Source of the DNA: Blautia wexlerae DSM 19850
Lineage (GTDB): Bacteria; Bacillota; Clostridia; Lachnospirales; Lachnospiraceae
Length of the DNA: 64,000 nt
Reading direction: 5' to 3'
Assembly (NCBI RefSeq): GCF_025148125.1
Contig: NZ_CP102267.1
Location: forward strand, 3,668,501 to 3,732,500
Under the pieces are notes generated by a model. The model was not told where the DNA came from. It was given only the letters and a program-made list of their open reading frames with translations, and ran no database searches. Positions 36,601 through 45,140 of the stretch are shown in pieces. Position 1 is the stretch's first letter. Each line of letters begins with the position of its first letter. The translations under genes were made by a program, and so were the position numbers.

Positions 36601-36624
36601 ATTTCATACTAAGTATATATGAAT
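36601..36624. promoter_or_regulatory. Palindrome in the cysK leader, candidate Rrf2 operator
   Basis: ATTTCATA and TATGAAT arms flank CTAAGTATA. It lies between the cysK -10 box and the ribosome site, so binding could block transcription. Similarity to the ACTAGGAAT element of the metY and Rrf2 promoters is only partial (ACTTAG). Confidence 0.4.
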
Positions 36625-36638
36625 TATATGTTATATAC

Positions 36639-36667
36639 ATAATATTCTATAAATCCACTGTTGTCAA
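36639..36667 (-). promoter_or_regulatory. cysK promoter
   Basis: Minus strand TTGACA (36667-36662), 17-bp spacer, TATTAT (36644-36639), starting 10 bp after the Rrf2 stop codon. Confidence 0.65.
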
Positions 36668-36676
36668 GAGGGAAAA

Positions 36677-37111
36677 TCAAATTACATAATCATTTCCCAT
36701 CTCTTCATACCAGTCTTTAAGATCCTGCAATGTAACCTTATCCAGTACTCCCTCAATAGCTTCATCAAGCATCTTCCAGAGACGGAGTGTGACGCATTCC
36801 CCGGCTCTGCTGCACTGATTCGGTTCGTCCTCCAGGCAGGCTACCGGCTTCATGCTGCCTTCTGTCAGTCTCAGAATAGTTCCCACCGTATATGTTTCCG
36901 GCTCTCTGGCAAGCATATAACCGCCCTGTGCCCCTCTCAGGCTCTTTACATATCCTGCCTTCTTTAATGATGAAATAATCTGTTCCAGATATTTTTCTGA
37001 AATATTTTCCCTTGCAGAAATATCTTTGATCTTGACCAGTTCTCCTGTATTATGAACTGCAAGATCAAGCATAAGTCTCAGAGCATATCTTCCTTTTGTA
37101 GAAATCTGCAT
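36677..37111 (-). CDS. Rrf2 family regulator, IscR/CymR-like
   Basis: 144 residues beginning MQISTKGRYALRLMLDLA, with the recognition region ISEKYLEQIISSLKKAGYVKSLRGAQGGYMLA typical of IscR and CymR. Three cysteines (near 92, 100 and 106, in ACLEDEPNQCSRAGECV) are spaced like the Fe-S ligands of IscR, with a slightly longer first gap. Cluster binding is therefore plausible. Its neighbours cysK, mnmA and metY and the shared promoter element point to control of cysteine and sulfur supply. Own promoter with the same element implies autoregulation. Confidence 0.88.
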   Translation of the reverse strand: MQISTKGRYALRLMLDLAVHNTGELVKIKDISARENISEKYLEQIISSLKKAGYVKSLRGAQGGYMLAREPETYTVGTILRLTEGSMKPVACLEDEPNQCSRAGECVTLRLWKMLDEAIEGVLDKVTLQDLKDWYEEMGNDYVI

Positions 37112-37161
37112 TTTTCAAAACCTCCTGATTAAATTTCGTCGGATTATCATTGTTTTCTTTT

Positions 37162-37191
37162 ATTATATAGTATTCCTAGTCATATAGTCAA
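37162..37191 (-). promoter_or_regulatory. Rrf2 gene promoter with embedded ACTAGGAAT element
   Basis: Minus strand TTGACT (37191-37186), 18-bp spacer, TATAAT (37167-37162). ACTAGGAAT (37180-37172) sits inside the spacer, as in metY. Confidence 0.55.
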
Positions 37192-37220
37192 GATATATTC
37201 AACTTTCCTATATGAATATA

Positions 37221-37255
37221 CAAAAAATCACAGAACCATCCCCAGTCCTGTGATT
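37221..37255 (-). terminator. Terminator after the nrdD2/ACT operon
   Basis: AATCACAG pairs with CTGTGATT, followed on the minus strand by TTTTTTG. It separates the ACT gene from the Rrf2 gene. Confidence 0.75.
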
Positions 37256-37276
37256 CTCTCACTGTCTTATACAGTA

Positions 37277-37705
37277 TTATTTCTCCAGTTCTTCTGCTGA
37301 AGTAAATACATTAAATCCATTATTCTTAAGAATGCATTCTGTCACTGCACCATCCTCCGTCTGAAGAATTACTACAGGTCTGAGATCTTTTCTGTGGAAA
37401 GAAGTATAAATATAGTCAAGACTTACATTACTGTCTGATGCTACTTTCAGGAGTTCATCCAGACCGCCTGCCTGATCTTTCATATCAACTACGATCGCCT
37501 GTGTAATACGATTCATATATCCACTCCTGTTTAAAACAATTTCCGCTTTATCCGGATCGTTGCAGATCATACGGAAGATTGCAAACTCCGGTGCATCGAA
37601 GCATGCAAATCCATAAATATTAATCCCGTTATCTGCAAGTATCCCTGTCACTCTTTTCAGACTTCCTGCTTTATTTTCCACAAATACAACATTCTGTTTG
37701 ATCAT
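37277..37705 (-). CDS. Tandem ACT-domain protein
   Basis: A 142-residue protein made of two ACT domains (about 1-70 and 72-142; FVENKAGSLKRVTGILADNGINI and VVDMKDQAGGLDELLKVASDSNV). Such stand-alone proteins usually bind an amino acid and act as regulators; ligand and partner are unknown. The ATG at 37705 has GGAGG 9 nt upstream and is preferred over a longer reading from 37759 that overlaps nrdD. It is cotranscribed with the upstream NrdD-redoxin gene, a link I cannot explain. Confidence 0.85.
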   Translation of the reverse strand: MIKQNVVFVENKAGSLKRVTGILADNGINIYGFACFDAPEFAIFRMICNDPDKAEIVLNRSGYMNRITQAIVVDMKDQAGGLDELLKVASDSNVSLDYIYTSFHRKDLRPVVILQTEDGAVTECILKNNGFNVFTSAEELEK

Positions 37706-37739
37706 CTCTTTTATCCTCCGGTCAACTCTCTCAGTATCT

Positions 37740-40118
37740 TTATAATCCCTCATCCACATATTTCTTAATATTGGATGTATTTACATATTTCGTCATATGC
37801 TCACCGTCTGTGATCACCAGAGTCGGAGCCTGCATAATTCCAAACTCCTTCACCATCTCCGGATTCTTCTCCGCATCAATAATCTCGAACTCCCTGCCTT
37901 CCAGTATCTTCTTCGCCACTCTGCAGTTCGGACAAGTACTGGTTGTAAACAGGTATTTATGTGATGCCACAGGTTCTATCTTCACATCATCCTTAGTCAC
38001 AGTAACTACACTGGCATGAACCGGCTGTATTTTTCTGATATCTGAATGCATCACATCATAAAGCGTACGGTTCTTATACTCCTGTGCTTTACCGTCATTC
38101 CAGTTCTGTACAGGTCTGTAATATCCTGTGATACGACTGTAAACCTCCGCCTTCTTACCACATTTCGGACAAGTGAAATGCTCTCCGCTGATGTAGCCAT
38201 GTTCCTTACATACAGAATAGGTCGGCGAAATCGTATAATACGGCAGTTTATAATTCTCTGCGATCTTACGTACCAGTGCTGCTGCTGCTTTCCAGTCAGG
38301 AAGCTTCTCACCGATAAATGCATGGAATACAGTACCTGATGTATAAAGCGTCTGCAGATCATCCTGAATATCCAGTGCATCAAAAATATCTGTGGTATAT
38401 TCAACCGGAAGATGAGAACTGTTTGTATAATAAGGAGTATCCCCTTCCTTGCCTGCAGTCTTAATATCCGGCCAGCGTTTTCTGTCGTGTTTGGCCAGAC
38501 GATAGGCAGTAGATTCAGCAGGAGTTGCCTCAAGATTAAACAGTTCTCCTTCGTACTTCTCCTGATAATCGGACAGACGTTCCCGCATATGAAGAAGAAC
38601 TTCTTTTGTAAATCTCTGCGTACGCTCATCAGACATATCTTTTCCCAGCCAGCGGGCATTCAGACCAACCTCGTTCATTCCCACCAGTCCAATGGTAGAG
38701 AAATGATTGGAAAAGCTTCCAAGATATCTCTTTGTATAAGGATATAATCCCTCATCCAGCAGCTTACCAATTACTTCACGTTTAATATGCAGAGAACGTG
38801 CGGAAATATCCATTAAGCGATCCAGACGATTGTAAAACTCTTCCGGTGTCTTGGAAAGATATGCGATACGCGGCATATTTATAGTTACTACCCCCACAGA
38901 ACCGGTACTCTCTCCTGATCCGAAGAAACCACCGCTCTTCTTGCGGAGTTCTCTCAGATCCAGACGCAGACGGCAGCACATACTGCGGATATCACTTGGT
39001 TTCATATCACTGTTAATATAGTTTGAGAAATACGGTGTTCCATATTTGGATGTCATCTCAAAAAGAAGGCGGTTATTCTCTGTATCAGACCAGTCAAACT
39101 CATTTGTTATGGAATAGGTCGGAATAGGATACTGGAACCCGCGTCCGTTGGCATCCCCCTCGATCATGGTCTCAATAAATGCCTTATTGATCATATCCAT
39201 CTCTTTTTTGCAGTCTTTGTACTTGAAATCCATATTCTTTCCGCCTACGATAGCCGGAAGCTCTGCAAGATCATCCGGTACTGTCCAGTCCAGCGTAATG
39301 TTGGAGAAAGGTGCCTGTGTTCCCCATCTGCTTGGGGTATTGACTCCATAAATAAAAGACTCAATACATTTCTTCACTTCCGGATAGCTTAAATTATCTG
39401 CCTTGACAAAAGGTGCTAGATAAGTATCAAAGGATGAGAAAGCCTGCGCTCCGGCCCATTCATTCTGCATAATCCCAAGAAAGTTTACCATCTGATTGCA
39501 GAGAACACTCAGATGCTTTGCAGGTGAAGATGTGATCTTGCCTTCAATGCCGCCAAGTCCCTCCTGGATCAGCTGTTTCAGTGACCATCCTGCACAATAT
39601 CCGGTCAGCATGGACAAGTCATGAATATGAATATCTGCATTTCTGTGTGCATCTGCGATTTCATTGTCATAAATCTCAGACAGCCAGTAATTTGCAGTAA
39701 CTGCACCGGAGTTGCTTAAGATCAGACCTCCAACTGAATAAGTAACTGTGGAGTTCTCCTTTACACGCCAGTCCTCAACCTTCACATAACTGTTTACGAT
39801 TTCTTTGTAATCCAGGATCGTTGACTTCATGTTGCGAACCTTTTCCCTCTGCTTGCGGTAAAGAATGTAGGCTTTTGCCACATCTGCATATCCGGCCTGG
39901 ATCAGCACATTCTCCACACTGTCCTGAATTTCTTCTACTGTAATCTTATTATCTGTAATCTTTTTCTGAAAATCAGAAGTAACACGCAGCCCTAAGAGAT
40001 CAATCATCTCTTCGCTATAATTTTTCTCTTTTGCATCAAAGGCTTTATGGATAGCCGCTGTGATCTTGCCTATTTTAAACTCATCCACTTCGCCATCACG
40101 TTTTTCTACCTGAAACAT
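37740..40118 (-). CDS. nrdD: Class III ribonucleotide reductase fused to a redoxin domain
   Basis: A second anaerobic RNR, 792 residues from the ATG at 40118 (GGGGG 8 nt upstream; the ATG at 40133 is the alternative). An N-terminal ATP-cone (MFQVEKRDGEVDEFKI) and catalytic barrel are followed by zinc cysteines (CKEHG, CPKCGKK) and the glycyl radical motif RITGYYRP. A C-terminal domain of about 65 residues has a thioredoxin/glutaredoxin-like CPNC site (TTSTCPNCRVAKKIL, then MQAPTLVI). The fused redoxin suggests electrons come from a thiol system rather than formate, as known for NrdD types that use thioredoxin. No nrdG adjacent. Confidence 0.92.
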   Translation of the reverse strand: MFQVEKRDGEVDEFKIGKITAAIHKAFDAKEKNYSEEMIDLLGLRVTSDFQKKITDNKITVEEIQDSVENVLIQAGYADVAKAYILYRKQREKVRNMKSTILDYKEIVNSYVKVEDWRVKENSTVTYSVGGLILSNSGAVTANYWLSEIYDNEIADAHRNADIHIHDLSMLTGYCAGWSLKQLIQEGLGGIEGKITSSPAKHLSVLCNQMVNFLGIMQNEWAGAQAFSSFDTYLAPFVKADNLSYPEVKKCIESFIYGVNTPSRWGTQAPFSNITLDWTVPDDLAELPAIVGGKNMDFKYKDCKKEMDMINKAFIETMIEGDANGRGFQYPIPTYSITNEFDWSDTENNRLLFEMTSKYGTPYFSNYINSDMKPSDIRSMCCRLRLDLRELRKKSGGFFGSGESTGSVGVVTINMPRIAYLSKTPEEFYNRLDRLMDISARSLHIKREVIGKLLDEGLYPYTKRYLGSFSNHFSTIGLVGMNEVGLNARWLGKDMSDERTQRFTKEVLLHMRERLSDYQEKYEGELFNLEATPAESTAYRLAKHDRKRWPDIKTAGKEGDTPYYTNSSHLPVEYTTDIFDALDIQDDLQTLYTSGTVFHAFIGEKLPDWKAAAALVRKIAENYKLPYYTISPTYSVCKEHGYISGEHFTCPKCGKKAEVYSRITGYYRPVQNWNDGKAQEYKNRTLYDVMHSDIRKIQPVHASVVTVTKDDVKIEPVASHKYLFTTSTCPNCRVAKKILEGREFEIIDAEKNPEMVKEFGIMQAPTLVITDGEHMTKYVNTSNIKKYVDEGL

Positions 40119-40186
40119 ATCTAATGCCCCCATTTTCTCTTGTTAATCTGTTTCTCCTGCATATTCTTACCGGAGATATTTCTGTC

Positions 40187-40213
40187 GTTACTGTCCACTT
40201 TGCTCTGAGTAAC
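40187..40213. repeat. R1 dispersed repeat, half copy in the nrdD2 leader
   Basis: GTTACT and AGTAAC arms around a 15-nt loop. This corresponds to the left terminal hairpin of the long R1 copies with several changes. It lies between the nrdD promoter and its start codon, hence in the transcribed leader. Confidence 0.45.
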
Positions 40214-40224
40214 ACTGTAGGTTC

Positions 40225-40253
40225 ATTGTATCAGAGTATCACCGGTTCGTCAA
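40225..40253 (-). promoter_or_regulatory. Promoter of the NrdD-redoxin gene
   Basis: Minus strand TTGACG (40253-40248), 17-bp spacer, TACAAT (40230-40225). The -35 box lies 10 bp downstream of the proximal NrdR box. Confidence 0.65.
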
Positions 40254-40262
40254 CACGCAAAA

Positions 40263-40310
40263 ATACCACATAATGTTCCTCATTTTCGCAAAAGGCACAA
40301 TATATGGTAT
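40263..40310. promoter_or_regulatory. Paired NrdR boxes upstream of the NrdD-redoxin gene
   Basis: GCACAATATATGGTAT (40295-40310) matches the NrdR consensus ACACWATATATWGTGT at 13 of 16 positions, and ATACCACATAATGTTC (40263-40278) at 10 of 16. Their centres are 32 bp apart, three helical turns, the spacing known for tandem NrdR sites. The two sites also form a hairpin in RNA that may terminate hflX. Confidence 0.65.
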
Positions 40311-40334
40311 TTTCTTATTTTTCAAAATATTTTT

Positions 40335-41570
40335 TTATACAACTCTGGCGTAGATTTCTTTCGGCACCCTTGCCTTCACAGCAATCCCTTCCTCTGTGTA
40401 TTCCTCTGAGATAAGCTGCCCATATTCGCGGATCAGCTGGATTTTTCCTGCTTCCTGATAAGGGAAAAGGCGCTCCACATAAATCTGTTCTTCAGCAAGA
40501 AGCTTCTCCAGAAGATCATTCAGATCTGCAAGACCCTCGCCTGTCTTTGCAGAGACCTTCAGCGTATAGTCTGATTTAAAATCTCGCAGTACGCATGCCC
40601 CCGGCGCATCCTGCTTATTAAAGAGTGTGATGATCTTCTTTCCCATCACTCCCAGTTCTTTTAATGTCTCATATACCACATGCATCTGCATCTCTGCCTG
40701 CGGATTGGAAGAATCTACCACATGGATAATATAATCTGCATATTTGGCCTCTTCCAATGTGCTCTTGAATGCTTCGACCAGATGATGCGGAAGCTTATGG
40801 ATAAATCCAACCGTATCTGTGAGAAGAATCTGCTGTCCGTCCTTCAAATTTAAAAGTCTGGTAGTTGGATCCAGTGTAGCAAACAGTTTATCCTCTGATA
40901 AAACCTCTGAGCCTGTCAGTGTGTTCAGCAGCGTAGATTTTCCCGCATTTGTATATCCTACGATCGCAGCAGTCTTCATATTGCCTCTGGCCCGGCTGGA
41001 ACGGATCAGTTCCCTGTGTTTCTCCACCTGGGATAATTCCTGCTTCAAAGCAGAGATCCTTGTACGGATAAGACGACGGTCTGTCTCCAGCTTTTTCTCT
41101 CCCGGACCTCTGGTTCCGATTCCACCTCCCAGACGGGAAAGAGATTCCCTGAGACCGACCAGACGGGCAGATCTGTAACGAAGCTGTGCAAGCTCTACCT
41201 GTATTTTACCCTCACTGGTTATAGCTCTCGCTGCAAAAATGTCCAGAATCAATAATGTCCTGTCCATCACCTTACAGTCCAGTTCCCGCTCCAGATTATT
41301 CAGCTGTGCAGGAGAAAGTTCGTCATCACAGATAATTCCGGTTGCATCCATAGCATATACCAGTGCACGTACTTCCTCTATCTTTCCTTTTCCAATATAA
41401 GTTCCGGGATGCACAGACTCACGATTCTGAATGATTCTTCCCACTGTAACAGCTCCCGCAGTTGATGCAAGCTCCTTCAGTTCATCCAGGGATTCTTCCA
41501 CATTATCATGATCATCCGTCTGCACTCCCACAAGAACCACCCGTTCTTCAAGCTTTCCAAATTCTTCCAT
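40335..41570 (-). CDS. hflX: GTPase HflX
   Basis: A ribosome-associated GTPase that splits stalled 70S ribosomes. The 411-residue protein has the HflX N-terminal domain (IQNRESVHPGTYIGKGKIEE near 48), a Gly-rich linker (RLGGGIGTRGPGEKKLE near 148) and GTPase motifs GYTNAGKSTL near 206, DTVGFIHKLPHHLVEAF near 253 and NKQD near 318. It lies between the TPR lipoprotein gene and nrdD2. Confidence 0.94.
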   Translation of the reverse strand: MEEFGKLEERVVLVGVQTDDHDNVEESLDELKELASTAGAVTVGRIIQNRESVHPGTYIGKGKIEEVRALVYAMDATGIICDDELSPAQLNNLERELDCKVMDRTLLILDIFAARAITSEGKIQVELAQLRYRSARLVGLRESLSRLGGGIGTRGPGEKKLETDRRLIRTRISALKQELSQVEKHRELIRSSRARGNMKTAAIVGYTNAGKSTLLNTLTGSEVLSEDKLFATLDPTTRLLNLKDGQQILLTDTVGFIHKLPHHLVEAFKSTLEEAKYADYIIHVVDSSNPQAEMQMHVVYETLKELGVMGKKIITLFNKQDAPGACVLRDFKSDYTLKVSAKTGEGLADLNDLLEKLLAEEQIYVERLFPYQEAGKIQLIREYGQLISEEYTEEGIAVKARVPKEIYARVV

Positions 41571-41594
41571 AAATTCTCCTCAGTCAGATAGATA

Positions 41595-42644
41595 TTACAC
41601 ACGCGTTTTAAGAAATGCAAGTTCCTTCTTAACAGTTTTATCTTCCGGGTATAATTCCAGATATTCCTGTGCTTTCTGCAAAGCAGTCTGAAAATCCAGT
41701 TTCTTCTCATAGACTACGATCTCATTAAACAGCAGACTCTGCATATCCTCCGCTCCTGCCACATGGATTCCGCTTTCTATATCAGAAAGGGCACTGTCAT
41801 AATCCCCATCCTCTATATCACACAGTGCAAGTCCGTTAAATCCTTTGGCTCCGTTTTCTGCCTGTGATACATACTGCTGAAACATTGCTTTTGCATTTGC
41901 GCTGTCTCCTTTATCCATATATACCATACCAAGCAGAACCAGTGCCTCCGTATTATCGCCGTCTATGGCCTGTTTCAGTTCACTTTCAGCATTTTCATAA
42001 TCATCCATATAATAATAAACTCTGCCGCGGTCACAATGATCCTCTGCATTTTTTGCAGTTCCTGACAAAGCAGCTTCCAGATAACGGGTTCCGTCTGCTT
42101 CCATATCCCTGTTCAGATATGCCCCGTAGATCTGGATAGCTCTGTCATAAGTTGCATCTTCGCCGTAGGCCTGTTCAAAATTAGCAGAAGCTTCCTCATA
42201 GGAATCCATGGCCAATGCTGTTTCTCCCGTAAGGAAGTACAGATCCGCATCCATTTTATAGTTTTCTGCCAGAGTCTGGCAGTCTTCCAGCGCTGCCTCA
42301 TAATCCTTTACTTTGAGATAAGCCACAGCTCTATACGACAGAATATCTTTCTTTAATGCTTTGCCAACTTTGTCACATTTAAGCGCATCATTGAAATATG
42401 TTATGGCTTCTTCATAGTTTCCAAGCTTGAGTTTTGCTACGCCTGCACCTCTGTACGACTGTGCAGGCTTCACTCCTTCAGAAATTGCTGTCTCGTATTC
42501 TTCAAGTGCTGCCTCATAATTTCCCTGTTCCAGATCCTGTGCAGCCTGTTTATAATTCTTTGTATTTCCCACATTGCAGCCTGTCAGAAGTCCAAGGCTT
42601 AAGCAGACAGCAGTCAGAAATAATCTTTTTTTTCTGTTATACAT
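41595..42644 (-). CDS. TPR-repeat lipoprotein
   Basis: 349 residues: a lipoprotein signal peptide with lipobox LLTGC (cysteine near 23), then a full array of tetratricopeptide repeats (about eight; the first reads AAQDLEQGNYEAALEEYETAI). It is anchored outside the membrane and probably scaffolds protein interactions; no enzymatic motif is visible. It sits 20 nt downstream of glmM and 24 nt upstream of hflX, so it is likely part of that transcript. Confidence 0.85.
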   Translation of the reverse strand: MYNRKKRLFLTAVCLSLGLLTGCNVGNTKNYKQAAQDLEQGNYEAALEEYETAISEGVKPAQSYRGAGVAKLKLGNYEEAITYFNDALKCDKVGKALKKDILSYRAVAYLKVKDYEAALEDCQTLAENYKMDADLYFLTGETALAMDSYEEASANFEQAYGEDATYDRAIQIYGAYLNRDMEADGTRYLEAALSGTAKNAEDHCDRGRVYYYMDDYENAESELKQAIDGDNTEALVLLGMVYMDKGDSANAKAMFQQYVSQAENGAKGFNGLALCDIEDGDYDSALSDIESGIHVAGAEDMQSLLFNEIVVYEKKLDFQTALQKAQEYLELYPEDKTVKKELAFLKTRV

Positions 42645-42664
42645 GTAATTCCTTTGCCAGTAAA

Positions 42665-44011
42665 TCAGTCAATGAGCAATCCTTCAGATTCCATTACCTT
42701 TACTACATGATCAACATTCTCAAGGCAGAGTTCATCTGTTCCGGCTTCTACCATAACACGAATCAATGGTTCTGTGCCACTCTCGCGTACCAGAATACGC
42801 CCATCACTTCCCAGTTTCTTTGCAACTTCCTCTACAGCAGCAACTACCTTCGGATTCTCTCTCGCAGTCTTCTTGTCTGCCACCCGGACATTTCTGAGAA
42901 GCTGTGGATAAACCTTCATTTCCCTTGCCAGATCACACAGAGTTGCTTTCTTCTCTACACACGCTTCCATTACCATGAGAGAAGTAAGGATTCCATCACC
43001 TGTTGCAGCGTAACGGCTGAAAATAATATGTCCGGACTGCTCACCGCCAAGACTGTATCCATTCTCCATCATATTCTCTGCCACATATTTATCTCCTACT
43101 GCAGTCTGCTCATATTTCATACCCTCTCTCTCCAGAGATTTGTACAGACCGAGGTTTGACATAACAGTGGTTACTACTGTATCATCTTTTAATCTGCCCT
43201 GCTCCTTGAGATATTTTCCACATACATACATAATCTTATCACCGTCGACCACATTTCCCTTATGGTCAACAGCAATACAGCGATCTGCATCACCATCATA
43301 AGCAAAACCGATATCCAATCCATTGTCCACAACATATTTCTGCAGGACTTCAATATGGGTAGAGCCACAGTTTGTATTGATATTTGTACCATCCGGCTGG
43401 TTATTGATCACATAAGTCTTTGCCTGAAGTGCCTCAAATACACTCTTTGCAATAGCTGAAGAACTTCCGTTTGCACAGTCAAGCCCTACTTTAATGCCTT
43501 TGAAATCCCTGCTTGGAATAGAGATCAGATGTCCGATATAACGATTCCTTCCTGAAGCAAAATCCACAGTGCGTCCAATATCTTCTTTGGTTGCCAGAGG
43601 AAGATCCTCGATCAGGCCATCCAGATATGCTTCAATCCTTGCTTCTACTTCCGCTTCAATCTTCTGTCCGTTTCCATTGAGAAGTTTGATACCATTATCA
43701 TAGAATGGATTATGGCTTGCGGAGATCATAATACCACAGTCAAAATCCTCTGTACGTACTGCATAGGAAACACTTGGGGTCGTCGTTACATGAAGAAGAT
43801 ATACATCTGCACCGGACGCTGTCAGACCTGCAACAAGTGCATATTCAAACATATAACTGCTTCTTCTTGTATCTTTTCCAATAACAATCTTAGCTTTATG
43901 GTCTCTTCCATAATACCAGCCTACGTAGCGCCCCACCTTAAATGCATGATCTACTGTCAGTTTAACATTTGCTTCTCCACGAAATCCATCTGTTCCAAAA
44001 TATTTTCCCAT
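42665..44011 (-). CDS. glmM: Phosphoglucosamine mutase
   Basis: Converts glucosamine 6-phosphate to glucosamine 1-phosphate for UDP-GlcNAc and peptidoglycan. The 448-residue protein begins GKYFGTDGFRGEAN and has the phosphoserine loop MISASHNPFYDNGIK near 100. The metal loop is DGDADRC near 240, substrate loop GGEQSGH near 325 and phosphate-binding RESGTEPLIRVM near 410. Confidence 0.97.
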   Translation of the reverse strand: MGKYFGTDGFRGEANVKLTVDHAFKVGRYVGWYYGRDHKAKIVIGKDTRRSSYMFEYALVAGLTASGADVYLLHVTTTPSVSYAVRTEDFDCGIMISASHNPFYDNGIKLLNGNGQKIEAEVEARIEAYLDGLIEDLPLATKEDIGRTVDFASGRNRYIGHLISIPSRDFKGIKVGLDCANGSSSAIAKSVFEALQAKTYVINNQPDGTNINTNCGSTHIEVLQKYVVDNGLDIGFAYDGDADRCIAVDHKGNVVDGDKIMYVCGKYLKEQGRLKDDTVVTTVMSNLGLYKSLEREGMKYEQTAVGDKYVAENMMENGYSLGGEQSGHIIFSRYAATGDGILTSLMVMEACVEKKATLCDLAREMKVYPQLLRNVRVADKKTARENPKVVAAVEEVAKKLGSDGRILVRESGTEPLIRVMVEAGTDELCLENVDHVVKVMESEGLLID

Positions 44012-44142
44012 AATTGCTCTCCTTTACTTTTTACAATATCCTCTGTTTCTGCACTGCATACTGTATTTCCCGGATCACACCCAAAACTGCTTTTAATCAG
44101 ATCAGACATGTCTCCTGCGAAAGCTGCAGATATCTGCTTAAC

Positions 44143-45060
44143 TTATTGATAAAGTCCCTGAGGATATATACCCGCTTCTGTAAGATTTTTAAATGCTCTC
44201 ATTACTGTTTCTTTATCTTCCTGATAGGTTACACCAAACCATGTATCCTTTGTCTCCAGGACATCAACTTCAGCACTTTCATTTTTGATCAGATGGTCAA
44301 CTAACTCCGGAAGCAGATATTCCTTTTTTGTATCTTCCGGTGCGAGTCCACTGAGAAATTCTGCAAATCCTTTCTCGAGAACCTCCATAAAGTCCGGCGT
44401 CAGTCCCCACATATTCATGGACACCAGATCCTTTACATCCAGTTCCTGCACACTTCCGTCCGCATTTCTTGACTCTGCACCTGTGGCAGTCTTAAATATA
44501 TCATGCGTCTCTGTCACACCTGTAAGCCGTCCATTCTCAATATGGCAGATTCCTCTGGTAACGCTTCCATTATCGCTCAATGTATTTCCAAGCCTGAAAC
44601 CGGCCATGCAGATGTGGAGTTTTCCGTCCTTTTGCCGTTCCTGCACAAGATAATCATGCACCTTCACATAAGCTTCTTTCCCATAATAATCATCTGCATT
44701 GATAACAATAAATGGCTCATCCAGAACCTTCTTTGCAGCAAGTACAGCCTGTCCGGTTCCCCAGGGTTTTGTGCGGTCAGCCGGTTTCGTAAATCCCTCC
44801 GGCAGATCATCAAGCTCCTGGAATACATATTCTACTTCCGTAATTTTCTCAATACGCTCGCCGATCACTCTGCGAAACTCTTCTTCCAGATCTTTACGGA
44901 TAATAAACACTACTTTGTTAAATCCGGCTTCCAGCGCATCGTGGATGGAATAATCCATAATAATCTCTCCACATGTTCCCACCGGTGCAAGCTGCTTGAT
45001 TCCTTTTCCAAAACGACTTCCGATTCCTGCCGCCATAATTACAAGTGCTGTTTTCTGCAT
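44143..45060 (-). CDS. Sugar-phosphate nucleotidyltransferase-like protein
   Basis: 305 residues with a nucleotidyltransferase fold: the N-terminal nucleotide loop ALVIMAAGIGSRFGKGIKQLAP, WGTGQAVLAAK near 100 and the metal site FIVINADDYYG near 118. The sugar and nucleotide cannot be told from sequence alone. The location between prfA and glmM hints at envelope sugar metabolism. It has 80-130 bp spacers on both sides and may be transcribed alone. Confidence 0.8.
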   Translation of the reverse strand: MQKTALVIMAAGIGSRFGKGIKQLAPVGTCGEIIMDYSIHDALEAGFNKVVFIIRKDLEEEFRRVIGERIEKITEVEYVFQELDDLPEGFTKPADRTKPWGTGQAVLAAKKVLDEPFIVINADDYYGKEAYVKVHDYLVQERQKDGKLHICMAGFRLGNTLSDNGSVTRGICHIENGRLTGVTETHDIFKTATGAESRNADGSVQELDVKDLVSMNMWGLTPDFMEVLEKGFAEFLSGLAPEDTKKEYLLPELVDHLIKNESAEVDVLETKDTWFGVTYQEDKETVMRAFKNLTEAGIYPQGLYQ

Positions 45061-45140
45061 AAATATTTTCCTCCTGACATTCTTCTCTCATATCAATACT
45101 TTTTCAGTCATCTTCTGTCACATACCCTCTCCGCAATATT

